A stretch of 64,000 nucleotides of DNA. It comes from Adenophora triphylla var. japonica. Its lineage: Eukaryota; Streptophyta; Magnoliopsida; Asterales; Campanulaceae. Of the stretch, positions 34,307 to 44,778 are shown in pieces (positions within the stretch are counted from its first letter, which is position 1; each line of letters opens with the position of its first letter). The stretch lies in the NCBI GenBank assembly GCA_022495995.1, contig JAFEMH010000982.1, positions 186,001 to 250,000 on the forward strand. The letters are read 5' to 3'. A program made the position numbers and the translations under genes. Under the pieces are notes generated by a model that saw only the letters and a program-made list of their open reading frames with translations, was not told the origin of the DNA and did no database searches.

Positions 34307-34591
34307 CTCCCTCCGTCCCGGAACAATCTTCACACTTTCCCTTTTGGGCGTCCCAAAACTTACTTCACACATTTAAAACTTACCTAAAATGGAAAGGAAT
34401 CTTTACTATTACCTCCACTCATTCTCTCTCCTACATTATTTTAATACTCACAACACCATTATAATTTACTATTCTCTCCACTCATTCTCTCTCCTATTTT
34501 ATTTTCACACTCACAACACTTTCAATATAATACTCCCTCCTTAAAATCAGTGCAAACAGTGTTTGTGAACCAAGTTCCGGGACGGAGGGAG
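34307..34591. mobile_element. Stowaway-like MITE 7
   Basis: Ends CTCCCTCCGTCCCGGAAC and GTTCCGGGACGGAGGGAG are perfect inverted repeats with TA on both sides; length 285 bp. Its interior is nearly identical in parts to MITE 6 (CTCACAACACTTTCAATATA), showing one subfamily. It ends 9 bp before the ATG of the small ORF at 34601. Confidence 0.9.
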
Positions 34592-34600
34592 TATATATCC

Positions 34601-34939
34601 ATGGATTCTTTGAATTCAGAAAACGCCCCAAAACCAAATTCTCCAGTTCTTCCTTCCGATGATCATCAAGGTCTTTTGGATTCGTTCGAGAATTTCTCCT
34701 TAGAACAATACGGGTTTGTGTTGTCTGAAATTGAATGTGGGGCGAATTATGGCAATGCGGAATACAGTACAAAGTGTGATAAAGATTGTTACAAGTGTGT
34801 GGGGTTTATAAGTAGCGATAGAAGAAGTTATATGATGGATATCAAGAAGTACCCAATGTGTCGGAATGAAGATTGTTACAATCGTTGGCCGGATACTTGT
34901 TGCAGTTATATAAAAAATCTGGGTATCGGACAGAGGTAA
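34601..34939 (+). CDS. Small cysteine-rich hypothetical protein (112 aa)
   Basis: I do not recognise this family. The start chosen is the first ATG outside the MITE; an in-frame ATG at 34550 lies inside the MITE and is unlikely to be original. The N-terminal 40 residues are acidic and serine/proline-rich without a signal peptide. The C-terminal 70 residues hold eight cysteines, including CDKDCYKC and DTCCSYI, with tyrosines and charged residues between them. It lies about 700 bp downstream of EMC3 on the same strand. It could be a surviving exon of a larger gene, a gene fragment, or a lineage-specific small protein. No homologue was recalled; expression is unknown. Confidence 0.35.
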   Translation: MDSLNSENAPKPNSPVLPSDDHQGLLDSFENFSLEQYGFVLSEIECGANYGNAEYSTKCDKDCYKCVGFISSDRRSYMMDIKKYPMCRNEDCYNRWPDTCCSYIKNLGIGQR

Positions 34940-35740
34940 TGTCGCGGGTGCAAAGTTTTCCGAGTAATATCCAACTTTGAAGATCGATTATCATTTGTAG
35001 ATGGTTTAATTGTAGAATAATTTGTTAAACTATCCGTTGTATTTTTGAGCTTCTATTTGATCAATGCATATTATATTTGCTTCATCTACTGTTTACTTAA
35101 GAAATTTCTAATTTTATCTCAAACAATGAGTAATATTTTTGAGTTAAAAATCACAAAATATCTTGCTGATTAGTTACCCATCTATTAATTAATTTAATCT
35201 CCAAACCAAACACCAACAACTATTACTATTGGGGACAATTATCAAATAGTCCCTCGTCCTAATGAAAATAACCATCAAGAACACACATTTTGAAGAAATT
35301 TCACCAGGTTCACGCTTTATAATGACACCCCGTTTTTGATAAAGACACCCCATGCGACATAAAAGGGACAGTTGTCGTTGTTCCTTTGCCCCCTACTTTT
35401 TCGTTTTTTTTTCCTCCCAAAACTTTAAAATGAAATATCTTAAGATCTAGAACTCAAAAAAAAAAAAAAAAAAAAAAAATATCTGAAACCACCGTTATTT
35501 TCGTATCGTCAATACGAATCAAACTAGTAGCATCAAAATATAATTTGGAGCAAATTTGAGAAGTTCAAAGTTGTTACAAGTTCACAGTTATTTTTTACAT
35601 TTGTTCCAATAACAATTAAGAGAAGTTCACAGTTTGTTTTAGCTAAATTCATAATTTCTGCATGAAAATGACTATTATTTACTTAATTTACATATTTTTT
35701 TAGTTAAGTTCACAGTTGTTTTAGTTAATTTCACAGTTGT
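34940..35740. other. Gene-free region with a poly(A) tract
   Basis: A/T-rich sequence contains an A run at 35455-35479 and several scattered GTTCACAGTT phrases (from about 35580) that foreshadow the following array. No gene is seen. Confidence 0.45.
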
Positions 35741-36295
35741 TTTTAGTCTTTTATAGCCTTTATTTTGCAATTTTATGAGATTATTTGACCTATTTGTTAA
35801 GTTCAATGTTGTTTTTTGTTAAGTTCACAGTTGTTTTAGTCCTTTATGGCCTCTATTTTTGCTATTTTATGAGATTATTTGACCTATTTGTTATGTTCAC
35901 AGTTGTTTTTTGTTAAGTTCACAGTTGTTTTAGTCCTTTAATGGCCTCTATTTTTGCAATTTTATGAGATTATTTGACATTTGTTATGTTCACAGTTGTT
36001 TTTACTTAAGTTCACTGTTGTTTTTTGTTTAGTTCACATTTGTTTTAGTCATTTATGGCCTCTATTTTTGCAATTTTATGAGATTATTTGACATATTTGT
36101 TATGTTCACAGTTGTTTTTACTTAAGTTCACTGTTGTGTTTTGTTAAGTTCACAGTTGTTTTAGTCCTTTATGGCCTCTATTTTTGCAATTTTATGAGAT
36201 TATTTGACATATTTGTTATGTTCACAGTTGTTTTTACTTAAGTTCACTGTTATTTTTTGTTAAGTTCACAGTTGTTTTAGTCATTTATGGCCTCA
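35741..36295. repeat. Minisatellite of GTTCACAGTTG blocks, 93-117-bp unit, about 5 copies
   Basis: Each unit runs from AGATTATTTGACATATTTGT through GTTCACAGTTGTTTT (two to three times) to TTATGGCCTCTATTTTTGCA and ATTTTATG. Unit lengths vary because the inner GTTCACAGTTG block is itself repeated. It is a higher-order tandem array. Confidence 0.85.
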
Positions 36296-36750
36296 AATTT
36301 CAAAATTCATTAGTTGGTTAAATTTCAAAAATTCATGTCTTAATTGATCGTTTGATTTTGGATGAAGGATTCACCGATAATTTCTCCTTATATTATAGTG
36401 AAAAAAAAAAGTCATTAAAAAGAAAAGAAGCAAATGATAAGAAAAACAATTAATTTCATATTTCTTCATAAATAAAATAAGTAAAATACAGAAGTACTTC
36501 ACATAGTCACAATCATCCTCTCTCTCTCTCTCATCAACATTTTGAAATTACATTTTCAAGCTATACACGAAAGTAACAGAGTCCAAATCTCAATCTCCAT
36601 TTCATCTGTGCTTGCTGTAGCCGCTCCGATCTCTCTCCTCTCTCCCGCGATATCTTTCTCTCTCCTTCGCCGGCCGTCTCTTGAAATGCCTGTCATCGTC
36701 ACTCGATTCATAGTCGTCTACAGCCGCCACATCAGCAACGACGGCGGCGC

Positions 36751-36970
36751 TGTTAGTCTCTGTTTTTGACTCAGTCTTTGTTTTAGACTTAGTCCTTGTT
36801 TTTTGATTAGTTTGTTTAATAAGTCCTAGTTTACAGGAGGTTCTATTCTTTAGGGATAGAGTTTGTTTTTTGTTGTTTTCATGATATCTTGTACTGGCTA
36901 TAAAAGAGCCCCTAGCTTGCTGAAATAAAATCATTCCTTTCAGCTATTTCTGAGTCTCTGAATATCAACA
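36751..36970 (+). repeat. 5' LTR of the young Copia element
   Basis: It is 220 bp long and 219/220 identical to the 3' LTR. It contains GGCTATAAAAGAGCCC (TATA box at about 36897-36904) and AATAAAATC (poly(A) signal-like, about 36923). Confidence 0.97.
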
Positions 36971-36972
36971 TT

Positions 36973-36984
36973 TGGTATCAGAGC
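36973..36984 (+). promoter_or_regulatory. Primer binding site, initiator tRNA-Met
   Basis: TGGTATCAGAGC lies two bases after the 5' LTR, the standard Copia primer site. Confidence 0.95.
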
Positions 36985-37041
36985 CTGGTTGAGAGTGAGT
37001 GTGTGGTCGTGAGTAGTGTGAGTTAAACACTGAGAGATCAA

Positions 37042-37752
37042 ATGTCAACCTCAGAGAAATTTCTGCAACCATCCATTCCGAGGTTCGATGGCCATTATGA
37101 TTTTTGGTCAATGACGATGGAGAACTTTCTGAGGAGCAAGGAGATGTGGAGCCTGGTGGACGAAGGGATCCCTGCACCAAATAGCTGGGACAAGACCATG
37201 AGTGAGACGCAGAGGAAGACGGTGGAGGAGGCCAAACTCAAAGATCTTAAGGTCAAGAATTTCTTGTTCCAGGCAATTGATAGAGAAATCCTGAAAACAA
37301 TTCTTGACAAGGGGACGTCGAAGGCGATTTGGGACTCAATGAAACAGAAGTATCAAGGGTCCACGAAAGTGAAAAGGGCACAACTTCAGGCATTGAGAAG
37401 GGAGTTTGAGTTGCTTGCCATGAAAGAAGGAGAGAAGGTTGACAGCTTCTTGGGACGAACGTTGGCTGTGGTGAACAAGATGAAGTCAAATGGTGAGACA
37501 ATGGTGCAGAGTACAGTGGTCAGTAAGATACTTCGATCGTTGACGAGCAAGTTTAATTATGTTGTTTGTTCAATAGAGGAGTCAAATGATTTAAGTACTC
37601 TTAGTATTGATGAACTGCATGGGAGTTTGCTTGTCCATGAACAAAGAATGCAGGGACACCAAGAGGAGGAACAAGTGTTGAAAGTAGCTCATGAATTATC
37701 AGATAGAGGAAGGGGACGAGGTGTGTTTAGAGGAGGACGTGGCGTGAGGTAG
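37042..37752 (+). CDS. Copia gag N-terminal part (236 aa)
   Basis: This is the capsid portion of the polyprotein (UBN2/gag family). It starts MSTSEKFLQPSIPRFDGHYD, with the conserved FW near residue 21 and SLLVHEQRM near residue 200, and ends in a glycine/arginine-rich RGRGRGVFRGGRG tract. The frame stops there because of one extra base (about 37745-37750); the zinc knuckle CFKCHKLGHFQYEC follows in the next frame at about 37790. An intact element would have one continuous gag-pol frame. Confidence 0.9.
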   Translation: MSTSEKFLQPSIPRFDGHYDFWSMTMENFLRSKEMWSLVDEGIPAPNSWDKTMSETQRKTVEEAKLKDLKVKNFLFQAIDREILKTILDKGTSKAIWDSMKQKYQGSTKVKRAQLQALRREFELLAMKEGEKVDSFLGRTLAVVNKMKSNGETMVQSTVVSKILRSLTSKFNYVVCSIEESNDLSTLSIDELHGSLLVHEQRMQGHQEEEQVLKVAHELSDRGRGRGVFRGGRGVR

Positions 37753-37753
37753 A

Positions 37754-38311
37754 GGTAGACAGCCTCTAAACAAAGCCATTATTGAGTGTTTCAAATGTCA
37801 TAAGTTGGGACACTTTCAATATGAGTGTCCTGACTCGGAAAAGAAAGCAAATTATGCTGAGTTGGAGGACGAAGAAGAGCTTTTACTGATGTCCTATGTA
37901 GAGCTTGATCAAACAAAGAGGGAAGAGGTATGGTTCTTTGACTGGGCCGCAAAGAACCATATGACGGGAAACAAAGCATGGTTCACGAACCTAGAAGAAG
38001 ATTTCAGTCGTACAGTGAAACTTGGGAATGATACGAGAATGACGGTGGTAGGAAAAGGAAGTATAAGGATGCAATTGAACGGCATAACCCAGGTAATATC
38101 TGATGTTTACTATATTCCTGAGCTTAAGAATAATTTATTAAGCATAGGACAACTCCAAGAGAAGGGGTTAGCCGTTTTGATTCGTGATGGGACTTGCAAA
38201 GTGTTTCATCCTAAGAGAGGACTGATTATGCAAACTGAGATGAGTGGGAATAGGATGTTTTATCTGGTAGCTTCCATGGCACAAAAAAAATGCTATGTGT
38301 TTACAAGTTGA
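37754..38311 (+). pseudogene. Copia zinc knuckle and aspartic protease segment, active site altered
   Basis: The frame carries the CCHC knuckle and then the protease region with the flap-like VKLGNDTRMTVVGKGSIRM and LKNNLLSIGQL. The usual catalytic D-S-G-C-S is read as D-W-A-A-K here (FFDWAAKNHMTG, about residue 45 of the open part). The DNA looks like two compensating one-base indels over four codons. The aspartate remains but the Ser-Gly of the catalytic loop is lost, so protease activity is doubtful. The frame ends after a run of eight A (38283-38290), where the integrase frame takes over one base later. Confidence 0.8.
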
Positions 38312-41063
38312 GACTTTATCAGAAAAAGAAGCTCATATGTGGCATTGTCGTTTCGGGCACTTGAATCACAAGGGACTGAGAACACTTTTTTACAATAAGA
38401 TGGTCGTTGGTTTACCCCCTCTGAAGTCTCCAACTAAGATATGCACGACATGTCTAACCGGCAAGCAACATAGAAATCCTGTACCGGAAAAAAGCTTGTG
38501 GAGGGCTTCCAGGCCACTTCAGCTGGTGCATTCGGATATATGTGGTCCTATCAAGCCAGCCTCGAACAACAGCAGGAGGTACATTTTAAGTTTTATTGAT
38601 GATCTTACTCGTAAAACTTGGGTTTACTTCTTACATGAAAAGTTAGAAGCTTTTGCTATATTTAAAATTTTTAAGGCTGGTGTTGAAAAGGAGATAAATG
38701 CACACTTAACATGTTTGAGGACAGATAGGGGTGGGGAGTTCAACTCGAATGAGTTTGCAGAATTTTGCCAGTCACAGGGGATCAGTAGACAACTAACGGC
38801 AGCCTATACACCTCAGCAGAACGGAGTTGCCGAGAGGAAGAACAGGACGATTATGAATTCAGTTCGATCTATGTTAAATGAGAGGCAAGTTCCTAAAGCG
38901 TTTTGGCCTGAGGCTGTGAGATGGTGTGTGCACATTCAAAATCGATGTCCAACGGCAGCAGTTAAAAACAAGACTCCAGAAGAGGCATGGAGTGGTGAGA
39001 AACCAGTGGTGGAGCATTTTCGAATTTTTGGGTGTGTAGCACATGTTCATGTACCAGATCAACGGAGGAGTAAATTGGATGATAAGAGCAAAAAATGTGC
39101 CTTCCTAGGAGTCAGTGATGAGTCTAAGGCGTGGAAATTATATGATCCAGTCTCAAAGAAGATCATCATCAGCAAGGATGTCGTATTTGAAGAAGACGAG
39201 TCTTGGGACTGGGGCAGAACAGAGGAAGAAAACAGTAAAGATACACTAGAATGGGAAGATGAAAGTGATGGAGAGGATCAGAATGAAGAAGAAAATGGTG
39301 GAACAGGTTCCAGCAGTTCGGGTAGAAGTTCCAGCAACTCGAGTAGCAGTCCAGCAGCAGAGACACCTCCAAATGAACCAAACTCCAATATACATGGAGA
39401 ACTGGTTCAAGGGAGGGGTGTACGCGAGAGAATAGCACCAGGTTGGATGGCAGATTATGAAACAGGAGAAGGATTATCTGAAGAAGAATCCTTGAATGCA
39501 ATGATGATGGTGATTGAGAATGATCCCGTTTCATTCATGGAAGCAATAAAAAGCAAGAAATGGAAGGAAGCAATGTCTGCGGAAATTGAAGCCATAGAGA
39601 GAAACCATACTTGGGAACTTACTGAGCTACCTAAAGGAGTTAAACCTATTGTAGTTAAGTGGGTGTTCAAAACTAAACTTAACGAAGATGGGGATGTGGA
39701 GAAGTTCAAAGCTAGGTTGGTGGCAAAAGGGTATGCGCAACGCCATGGAATAGATTATACCGAAGTTTTTGCTCCTGTGGCAAGACTTGATACCATCCGT
39801 GTCATACTTGCAATGGCTGCTCAATTCAGTTGGGTGGTTTTTCAACTTGATGTGAAAAGCGCTTTCCTTCACGGGGAGCTCAAGGAGGAAGTGTTTGTGC
39901 AGCAACCTGAGGGGTTTGAAAAGAAAGGAGAAGAACACAAAGTTTACAAACTGAGGAAGGCATTATATGGCCTTAAACAGGCGCCAAGAGCTTGGTACAG
40001 CAGAATTGAAGCTTATTTTATGCGCGAAGGCTTCGAGAGGTGTCCAAGTGAGCACACTTTGTTCACAAAATCTGAAGGAGGTAAAATTTTAATATTAAGT
40101 CTTTACGTTGATGACTTGATATTTACAGGCAATGATAGGAGTATGTGTGATGCGTTTAAAAATTCAATGATGTTAGAATTTGATATGTCTGATTTGGGGA
40201 GGATGAAACATTTTCTCGGAGTAGAAGTTAAACAATGCTCGGATGGAATTTTCATCTGTCAAAGGCGGTATGCACGAGAGGTGTTAACAAGGTTTGGTAT
40301 GGAGAATGCTAACTCAGTTAAGAATCCGATAGTACCAGGAACAAAGCTAACCAAGGACAAGGGTGGAGTTAGAATTGATGAAACTCTTTTCAAACAGGTG
40401 GTTGGAAGCCTCATGTATCTAACGGTCACTAGGCCTGACTTGATATATGGCGTTAGCTTGATAAGCAGGTTCATGTCTAGTCCCACTATGCTACACTGGC
40501 TAGTGGCAAAGAGAATTTTAAGGTACTTAAAAGGTACAACTGATCTTGGCATCTATTATAAGAAAGGAGAAAGCAGCTTGAAACTTGTGGCCTTTACAGA
40601 TAGTGATTATGCTGGTGACTTAGACGATCGGAGAAGTACATCGGGGTTTGTGTTTATGTTGGGGTCTGGAGCTATTTCTTGGTCCTCAAAGAAACAGCCA
40701 GTGGTTGCTCTTTCTACTACAGAAGCGGAGTATATTGCAGCAGCATTGTGTGCTTGTCAATGTGTTTGGCTCAGAAGAGTGCTGGAGAAACTGGGAGTTG
40801 AAGAAAAGAGAGGCACTTTCATCATGTGTGATAACAGCTCCACAATTAAATTGTCCAAGAATCCTGTGTTTCATGGTAAAAGCAAGCATATTGATGTACG
40901 ATTTCATTTCCTAAGAGACTTAGTGAATGATGGAGTCATTGAGCTGAGCTACTGCAACTCACATGATCAGATAGCAGACATTATGACAAAACCAATAAAA
41001 CTGGAGCAGTTCGAGAGGCTTCGTGGCATGCTCGGAGTGACAGAAGTTCCTAAAATAAGCTAA
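38295..41063 (+). CDS. Copia pol: integrase, reverse transcriptase, RNase H (922 aa open)
   Basis: In order: GAG-pre-integrase zinc site (HCRFGHLNHKGLRTL, CTTCLTGKQH), integrase core with catalytic D, D, E (VHSDICGP, RTDRGGEF, PQQNGVAERKNR), an acidic serine-rich linker at about residues 305-370, reverse transcriptase with VFQLDVKSAFLHG, ALYGLKQAPRAWY and the catalytic LYVDDLIF, and RNase H with FTDSDYAGDLDDRRSTSG, LSTTEAEYIAA and SKHIDVRFHF. The open frame ends just before the polypurine tract. The listed start is only the first ATG after the frameshift; in an intact copy this would be internal to the polyprotein. All catalytic residues of these domains are visible. Confidence 0.9.
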   Translation: MCLQVETLSEKEAHMWHCRFGHLNHKGLRTLFYNKMVVGLPPLKSPTKICTTCLTGKQHRNPVPEKSLWRASRPLQLVHSDICGPIKPASNNSRRYILSFIDDLTRKTWVYFLHEKLEAFAIFKIFKAGVEKEINAHLTCLRTDRGGEFNSNEFAEFCQSQGISRQLTAAYTPQQNGVAERKNRTIMNSVRSMLNERQVPKAFWPEAVRWCVHIQNRCPTAAVKNKTPEEAWSGEKPVVEHFRIFGCVAHVHVPDQRRSKLDDKSKKCAFLGVSDESKAWKLYDPVSKKIIISKDVVFEEDESWDWGRTEEENSKDTLEWEDESDGEDQNEEENGGTGSSSSGRSSSNSSSSPAAETPPNEPNSNIHGELVQGRGVRERIAPGWMADYETGEGLSEEESLNAMMMVIENDPVSFMEAIKSKKWKEAMSAEIEAIERNHTWELTELPKGVKPIVVKWVFKTKLNEDGDVEKFKARLVAKGYAQRHGIDYTEVFAPVARLDTIRVILAMAAQFSWVVFQLDVKSAFLHGELKEEVFVQQPEGFEKKGEEHKVYKLRKALYGLKQAPRAWYSRIEAYFMREGFERCPSEHTLFTKSEGGKILILSLYVDDLIFTGNDRSMCDAFKNSMMLEFDMSDLGRMKHFLGVEVKQCSDGIFICQRRYAREVLTRFGMENANSVKNPIVPGTKLTKDKGGVRIDETLFKQVVGSLMYLTVTRPDLIYGVSLISRFMSSPTMLHWLVAKRILRYLKGTTDLGIYYKKGESSLKLVAFTDSDYAGDLDDRRSTSGFVFMLGSGAISWSSKKQPVVALSTTEAEYIAAALCACQCVWLRRVLEKLGVEEKRGTFIMCDNSSTIKLSKNPVFHGKSKHIDVRFHFLRDLVNDGVIELSYCNSHDQIADIMTKPIKLEQFERLRGMLGVTEVPKIS

Positions 41064-41093
41064 GTGTAGACACATTAGCTTTAAGGGAGGGAA

Positions 41094-41313
41094 TGTTAGT
41101 CTCTGTTTTTGACTCAGTCTTTGTTTTAGACTTAGTCCTTGTTTTTTGATTAGTTTGTTTAATAAGTCCTAGTTTACAGGAGGTTCTATTCTTTAGGGAT
41201 AGAGTTTGTTTTTTGTTGTTTTCATGATATCTTGTACTGGCTATAAAAGAGCCCCTAGCTTGCTGAAATAAAATCATTCCTTCCAGCTATTTCTGAGTCT
41301 CTGAATATCAACA
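41094..41313 (+). repeat. 3' LTR of the young Copia element
   Basis: This is the 220-bp partner of the 5' LTR, directly after the polypurine tract and followed by the target duplication GGCGC. Confidence 0.97.
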
Positions 41314-41998
41314 GGCGCTACTCTTCCTGGCCGTCGCCGATGACGACGATTTGTGATGCTCCTCGTGATATCCATTCGACAAGGAGGCCTATCAATACTA
41401 TGGTGTGAAGATCCACCTCCGATACCTGCTTCTGACGTCGATGACGTCAGTTTCCGTTTCTTCGATGCGGCTGCTGGTGCGGCTTTTTCTTCCGAAAAGC
41501 TAATTCGAGAGAAGACACTTGCCTTTGATTTACGGTCGGGGGTTAGTTTTATATTTTTGGACAGGAAGGATCGGGTGAAATTTTGATTATGAAGCCGAAT
41601 TAATTGATTAAATTTTAAAATTTATGTTTTAATTGGTCGTTTGATTTTGGATGAATCCACTGATAATTTTTCCTTACTATTACTATTACTAAATCCATCT
41701 CATAGCGCTTTTTTTCGTGATTTCCTTTTAATCAGTCTCAAAATTTGCATTGTGTAATAAAAAAATAATCTTACAAACAATATGTAAATAAATAAAACAT
41801 AATTTAAATAATTTGATAAGTAAACTGCAACTAACTCTCGTTATGTTAATATCAAAAATAAAAATTTGTGATTGTTTAATTATGTAAACATTAGTTGCTT
41901 TAAAACAATTATGTTAGCACTAGTCAGTATACAATACATGCAGTATTTTGAAGAGTGTGTAATCACGGATCGGACATAACCTCTATTATTGTATTTTA

Positions 41999-42234
41999 CT
42001 CCCTTTGTCCCTAGAAGTTTGTCTCATCATTTGATTTTTTAGTTAAACTTTAATCACAAATATATGACAATTTAATTATGTTCATGAAATTTTAAAAATT
42101 TCTATTGATTCACCATTAATAATATTATTAACAACAATTTTTAGAATTTCATGAACATGATTAATTTCTCATAAATTTGTGATCAAAGTTCAACAAAAAA
42201 GTCAAATGAAACAAACTTTTAGGGACGGAGGAAG
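41999..42234. mobile_element. Stowaway-like MITE 8
   Basis: Ends CTCCCTTTGTCCCTAGAAGT and CTTTTAGGGACGGAGGAAG are inverted repeats with TA flanks; length 236 bp. Its interior forms a long imperfect hairpin (TCATGAAATT versus AATTTCATGA). Confidence 0.8.
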
Positions 42235-43738
42235 TATAATATAAACGTATACTCTCTTTTTTCCACGGTGGTATAAATTGCACAAGTAATTTTGGTGAAA
42301 AACTAGTTTTTTTTTTTTTTTTCAAAATGTTATAAAAAACTAGTTTTCAGAACAGTTCATCACTCTTATTAGTTAGACTTAATGCTTTAAAACTAGTTTT
42401 TTTCTTATGCTACGAAAAAACTAGTTTTTTGCAAGATTTTGACAAATTGCACCATCTTATTTGTTTGTTTTTTTTTAAACACCAAACCAAAAGAAACTTA
42501 TTATTAATGACAATAACAAACGTTTAGAAGTCGATTATCAACAAACGTTGAAATTTTGATCCAAATAGTGGGCTCGCAATTACAAACGTTGCACTAGAAA
42601 TTATATTCGCCAACATATTGGCATTTTGACTTATTAACTGCAAAGAAAACATGACTTTGAAAGATTACACCCTTCACAATGTTGAACTGCATGAACATCA
42701 TTGAAATTGTCATGGTCAGAATCACAAGTGATATCCAAGGTGGTAACAGCACCAACGATAGCACTTGGGATAGCACACACACACACACACTTTGAAAATA
42801 AAAACAATTTTGTAAAAGAGATTGCAGCGAAATAATAACACCAAAATTGTTTTTCCCAAGTTATATAAATTATATAACTTGAGGATGCCTCTTAGGCAAG
42901 ACTTTATCACTTTATAAAAAGAATTACACAAAGCCGAAATGTTCCCTAAGACTAATACAAGGTAAGCTCTATGGAACAAGAGATAAAGAACGGAATCCAA
43001 TCCTAGCCTACACATAACTTGATACCAAGATAATCAAGTGCGTAATTACAAGGGAGGATGGACGAAACGAACCAAATAAAGAACTTTTCTCTTTATGCTT
43101 CGAAGGTGTGTATAATTGGCAAATCTTGGCATATCTTCAAATGAATCCTTTCAAGCATATTTATAGTCTTCAATTACTTGAAGGCTACTCAAATAATCAG
43201 CCTTAGGACTGTCTTGGACGTTGAGAGAGAGTGGGGAAGTGGTTGGTGTGTTCCTCAATTCAAACGGCCACCTTCCTCAATTATAGCAACCGTGTGCTTG
43301 ATATCTAAGTCCATGCATCAACGCCTTGTACTCCCAAGCTTTCTCCATGTTGTACACTCTTTGAATCAGCAACAACTTTTTTGAATAAATCTTCCCACGT
43401 TTTTAATGTTGTTGACACAAAGTGGCTCTTGGAACGGTTTATGCATAAAATGTTATTTATGCATAAATCTTTCTTTTCCAAATTTCTCCACGTTTCTAGC
43501 TCATCCTTCAATCATATTGCAACCTGAAATATGGACATACACCATAGACTATACAGATTATATTAGCACATTAATACATAAATTAATAAATAAGAAATGT
43601 ACAACTATATAAATTCCAGCATAGAAAATCATCTGAGATATCATCTGGAATCTGGGAAATCCTTCAGAATATCACCTGCGTTTTACACTAACAATCATGA
43701 TGAAATATTGCGTCTCTAACCCTCTTTAACTTCTCTAA
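42235..43738. other. Gene-free region with (CA)n and LTR-like sequence
   Basis: 42300-42480 contains AAACTAGTTTTT stretches in both orientations. A (CA)n microsatellite lies at 42774-42790. The part 42790-43640 has a minus-strand TATA-like box (43158-43166) and no ORF of note; it could be a retroelement LTR, but no ends were found. Confidence 0.4.
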
Positions 43739-44778
43739 GGGTATGTTTGGGTACACCAATTCCATAATTTGGAATTGGAATTGGAGCATGAAATTCCAAT
43801 TCTGCTGTTTGGATGCTAAAATGAGGGATAGAATTGGAATTGAATTATAATTCTAATAGCCTAATTCCATAAAATCAATTACATAGTTAAAGTAAAAAAT
43901 TACAAAACCAATTCTACACCAATTCGAAACTACGGGGAAATTTTTTTTAGGTCGCTGGTTCCTCGTCTCCATCTTCCCCAAACCCCGATCTCCCCTCCAA
44001 ACCCCGATCCCCTCCAAGCCGCATAAGAAGAAATTAGGGCAATGGATGTTCCTGTTGTTTTGTTGTGCTTGTTTGTTTATGGGTGTATTGAAAATCTCTG
44101 CTAATGGGTGGTTTGGATCTACAATTGATCGAGTTGGCTCTGATCTGGTATGGTGAAATTACTCAATTGGCTATTTGAACAATCAAATAGCCAGAAACTG
44201 TCACAATGAAAAGACAGGGAAGGTGTAATCCATCTGTTATAATCCACATATTTTTGCATGGAATTCACTGCTTGTGTGACAGATTTGGCTTTTAGATGAG
44301 TTAGCCACTGAATATGGGTAGCTCCAGGTTTCAAAATGTTTAGTGCAATTTTTCCATTTGATATTTCCTTAAGGCATAAAGAAAAAAAATGTAAAAGAAA
44401 AGAAATCATAGATGTCCACTATTGTTGCCTGATTATTATTGGACAACATATAGCTCACTTGGTTAAACAGGTATAACAAAACCCAAACAAAAAGGATAAA
44501 CCACAGAGAAGCATTCGCACATAACAGAGAAGCATTCGCACATAACATCAGCTATAGGTTATTAAGAACCAAAATAAATCCACTTTAAGGAGATCAAGCC
44601 TCATTAGCAAGTTAATTTACGAGCATAAGCTCACCAACATCATTTCAACAGCTTTTGACAACCCCAGAAGTCTTGGAAGTCGATGTGTGCCTGAACAAGT
44701 AACAATATGGATTTTTTATTTTTTTTTAAATAAATGTTATTAAGCATTCTAAATTATGGGTTCTTAAAATTTCAGAGA

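Larger units (their letters stand above)
36751..41313 (+). mobile_element. Full-length young Ty1/Copia retrotransposon
   Basis: Two 220-bp LTRs (36751-36970, 41094-41313) start TGTTAG and end CAACA and differ at one position (CTTTCAGC versus CTTCCAGC). The 5-bp target duplication GGCGC (36746-36750, 41314-41318) is exact. A tRNA-Met primer site and a polypurine tract (TTAAGGGAGGGAA, about 41081-41093) are present. Coding capacity is gag, protease, integrase, RT and RNase H in that order, but the frame is broken twice. Confidence 0.97.
36602..41540 (-). pseudogene. C-terminal fragment of a PQT3/RBBP6-like (DWNN-domain) ubiquitin ligase gene, split by a Copia element
   Basis: On the minus strand the piece 41540 to 41319 encodes ASVFSRISFSEEK and SKKRKLTSSTSEA, and the piece 36750 to 36602 encodes YESSDDDRHFKRRPAKERER and SGYSKHR followed by a stop. 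From memory of plant DWNN-domain E3 ligases (PARAQUAT TOLERANCE 3 type) these phrases match their C-terminal tail; this is recollection, not a search. The DWNN, zinc-knuckle and RING/U-box domains are absent. A frameshift separates the SSHH part from GYHEEHHK. The Copia element at 36751-41313 lies in the middle. It is a captured or duplicated gene fragment, not a functional gene. Confidence 0.55.

Noticed and set aside
36542..36769. Forward 75-codon frame over the gene fragment
   Set aside because: It is the antisense shadow of the PQT3-like minus-strand tail and runs into the Copia LTR.
38283..38311. Programmed +1 frameshift at A8 between Copia protease and integrase
   Set aside because: Copia elements of this type normally use a single frame; with two other defects in the same copy, a simple indel or sequencing error is more likely.
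42790..43640. Possible additional Copia LTR on the minus strand
   Set aside because: Only a TATA-like box and general composition support it; no TG..CA ends, target duplication or primer site were found.
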